Assembly: GCA_910578405.1 (NCBI GenBank)
Contig: CAJTQO010000033.1
Location: 1-41,959 of the forward strand
Direction of reading: 5' to 3'
Length of the DNA stretch: 41,959 bases
Origin: an uncultured Lachnospiraceae bacterium
Lineage (GTDB): Bacteria > Bacillota > Clostridia > Lachnospirales > Lachnospiraceae
A model generated the notes under the pieces. It had not been told where the DNA came from. It worked only from the letters and a program-made list of their open reading frames with translations, and did not search any database. Within the stretch, counting starts at the first letter, position 1; each line of letters opens with the position of its first letter. Positions 40,641 through 41,959 of this stretch are shown piece by piece. A program made the position numbers and the translations under genes.

Positions 40641-41959
40641 CGGTGAACAGAGCGAAAGAGCTATCTTATGAGCTGTTTTTTATCTTAATGATTTTTGCGA
40701 AGGGGATTGGGTTAGACAGCGGCAACCGGCTGTATTACATTTTGAGCGGGCTGGCCTGTGTCTGCGTAGGGGCTAAACTTGCGCTGACGCGGTACCGGAT
40801 AAGGGAAATAGTGGCTATGGCATGTCTGTGTGCCATAGCCTTTGTGGCATATTTAAATTCCGGAAGGATGGGGATTGTGCTAAGCGCTTTGACGGTGGCG
40901 GGGCTAAAAGACATGGATGTGAAAAAGCTGTTCCGGATTGGGACAGTGGTTTATGGGGCTTCGTTTGCCTTTACGGTAATTGCGGCAAAATTCGGGGTGA
41001 TTGGGAATCCGATGGTAGTGCATGAGGAGGGGGGCATGGAGTTAGTCCGGTGGGGGATGGGGTACAGCACGGGGAATATATTCCATGTGTCTTATTTTAT
41101 GCTTGTGGCGCTGCTTTGCTATACGTGGGGAAAGGAGTGCAACCGGAAGCGGCTGCTTGGGCTGATGGCGGGCAATTTGTTGGTGTACCTTTTTACCCTA
41201 AGTTATACGGGGGTGTCGGTGACGGCATTTTATTTGCTGTTAAATTTGTATGCGGTGAAGCGAAAAGGGCTTTGCCTGGCGGAACAGGCGCTTTGCCAGC
41301 TTCCTTTGCCGCTTTGTCTGTTGTTTTCCTTTGGAGGGCCTTTTGCGCTGCATCATCCGTGGATGCAGAAGCTGGACAGTATGCTGCAGGCGAGGCTGAG
41401 TTATTCCGCATACTATTTGCAGAACCAGCCGATTACTTTGCTTGGGACAAGGATGAAGGATGTGCCTAATTTTTGGATTATTATGGACAATGGGTATGTG
41501 TATTTCTTTATGACGTTCGGGGTGGCGGCATTTGCGTTGTTTTGCGCAGGGTATGCGGCGTTAATTTGGCGCTACAGCGGGATAGGGCGGCGGTTTTGCT
41601 TAGGCAGGGATGGGACGGACGGGCAGAGGCTGCCGGAGCTGGCAATGATTTTTTCCTTTTTGCTGTATGGAATTATGGAGCAGTTTTTCTCCAATGCGTT
41701 TATGAATTTTTCGCTGCTGTTTATGGGGGAGGTATTGTTCGGCAGGCAGGGAGTGAAATATGAGGGCCGGAAGTCAGCGAGGCCGGATGGGCTTATGGAG
41801 GAAGAGCGGGAAGAAGAAAGGGACAGGAAGGGGTATTGGGGCGGATTGGCCTGCGGTATGTTGGGAGTGGTTGTTTGTGCGGTATATTTTCTTGCGGCGC
41901 CGCAGAAGGAGTTTGTTTTAGCGTCGGTAAGCGCTTTAAATTATGTGGGGGCGCAGGGG
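40637..41959 (+). CDS. Wzy-like polymerase (copy 3), 3' truncated
   Basis: 441 codons are open from the ATG at 40637 to the window edge without a stop; the start overlaps the previous stop as ATGA. The product begins MTVNRAKELSYELFFILMIF with AKGIGLDSGNRLYY, matching copy 2 (AKGIGLYDGQKLFF) at the same place, followed by VRWGMGYSTGNIFHVSY (copy 2: FRWGMGQPHPNVLHISY) and TLSYTG (copy 2: SASYTG). About ten membrane helices are followed by an acidic/basic loop rich in Glu and Arg (about 385-410) and a helix that leads into the outer extension. It is therefore the closest relative of copy 2 in this window. The C terminus is missing. Shorter frames in the region are shadows. Confidence 0.82.
   Translation, partial: MTVNRAKELSYELFFILMIFAKGIGLDSGNRLYYILSGLACVCVGAKLALTRYRIREIVAMACLCAIAFVAYLNSGRMGIVLSALTVAGLKDMDVKKLFRIGTVVYGASFAFTVIAAKFGVIGNPMVVHEEGGMELVRWGMGYSTGNIFHVSYFMLVALLCYTWGKECNRKRLLGLMAGNLLVYLFTLSYTGVSVTAFYLLLNLYAVKRKGLCLAEQALCQLPLPLCLLFSFGGPFALHHPWMQKLDSMLQARLSYSAYYLQNQPITLLGTRMKDVPNFWIIMDNGYVYFFMTFGVAAFALFCAGYAALIWRYSGIGRRFCLGRDGTDGQRLPELAMIFSFLLYGIMEQFFSNAFMNFSLLFMGEVLFGRQGVKYEGRKSARPDGLMEEEREEERDRKGYWGGLACGMLGVVVCAVYFLAAPQKEFVLASVSALNYVGAQG

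Noticed and set aside
1..41959. CRISPR array, tRNA, transposase or phage attachment site
   Set aside because: No regularly spaced repeats, cloverleaf-like sequence or transposase motif seen on reading; a profile search would be needed to exclude very degraded remnants.

Overview
The window is one uninterrupted, plus-strand run of 31 protein-coding genes, open at both ends, and nearly all of them are surface-polysaccharide assembly genes: cytoplasmic glycosyltransferases (GTs), integral-membrane GTs, flippases, polymerases and modifying enzymes. The plus strand is strongly purine- and G-rich, Shine-Dalgarno sequences are GGAGG-like, genes often overlap (ATGA/GTGA), and the protein families (WcaJ/WbaP-like priming transferase, SP_1767-type GT-D, GT17 with DUF5672, PTPS-related and DUF6056 membrane proteins) fit a low-to-mid GC Clostridia, most likely a gut Lachnospiraceae. 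That taxonomic call is an inference from style and content; there is no rRNA or marker gene here.

Layout. (1) 1-6.9 kb: 5'-truncated asparagine-synthase-like amidotransferase, GT11 fucosyltransferase-like, GT2, DUF5672 protein, GT17, and a divergent GT11-like protein. (2) 7.0-12.4 kb: a PTPS-related membrane protein overlapping a DUF6056-type membrane protein, a GT2, and the first Wzy-like polymerase. (3) 12.4-21.3 kb: polyprenyl-phosphate sugar phosphotransferase (chain initiation), two coupled GT4s, two GT2s, a pyruvyltransferase and a Wzx flippase; this block alone could initiate, extend, decorate and flip a repeat unit. (4) 21.3-27.0 kb: a sigma-A-like promoter, then a GH88/105-type hydrolase, GT11, two GT4s and a GT2. 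(5) 27.0-42.0 kb: a second candidate promoter, second Wzy-like protein, GT4, GT-C membrane transferase, radical SAM/SPASM enzyme, GT-D transferase, PglK/MsbA-like ABC flippase, GT4, GT-C, a second PTPS-related protein, and a third Wzy-like gene running off the 3' edge.

How it may work together (inference): the priming enzyme loads a sugar-1-phosphate on undecaprenyl phosphate, the GT2/GT4/GT11/GT17/GT-D enzymes extend it in the cytoplasm, Wzx and/or the ABC flippase moves lipid-linked units outward, and the Wzy-like proteins polymerise them, while the five GT-C-type membrane proteins may add sugars outside from polyprenyl-linked donors. Amidation (AsnB-like), pyruvylation and an unknown radical-SAM reaction could modify the glycan. 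Two flippases and three Wzy-like genes suggest either two glycans made side by side or a composite locus formed by fusion. No nucleotide-sugar synthesis genes, chain-length regulators, tyrosine kinase, transcription factor, tRNA, transposase or CRISPR array were seen, so donors and regulation must be supplied from outside the window. No gene-free stretch exceeds 300 bases.
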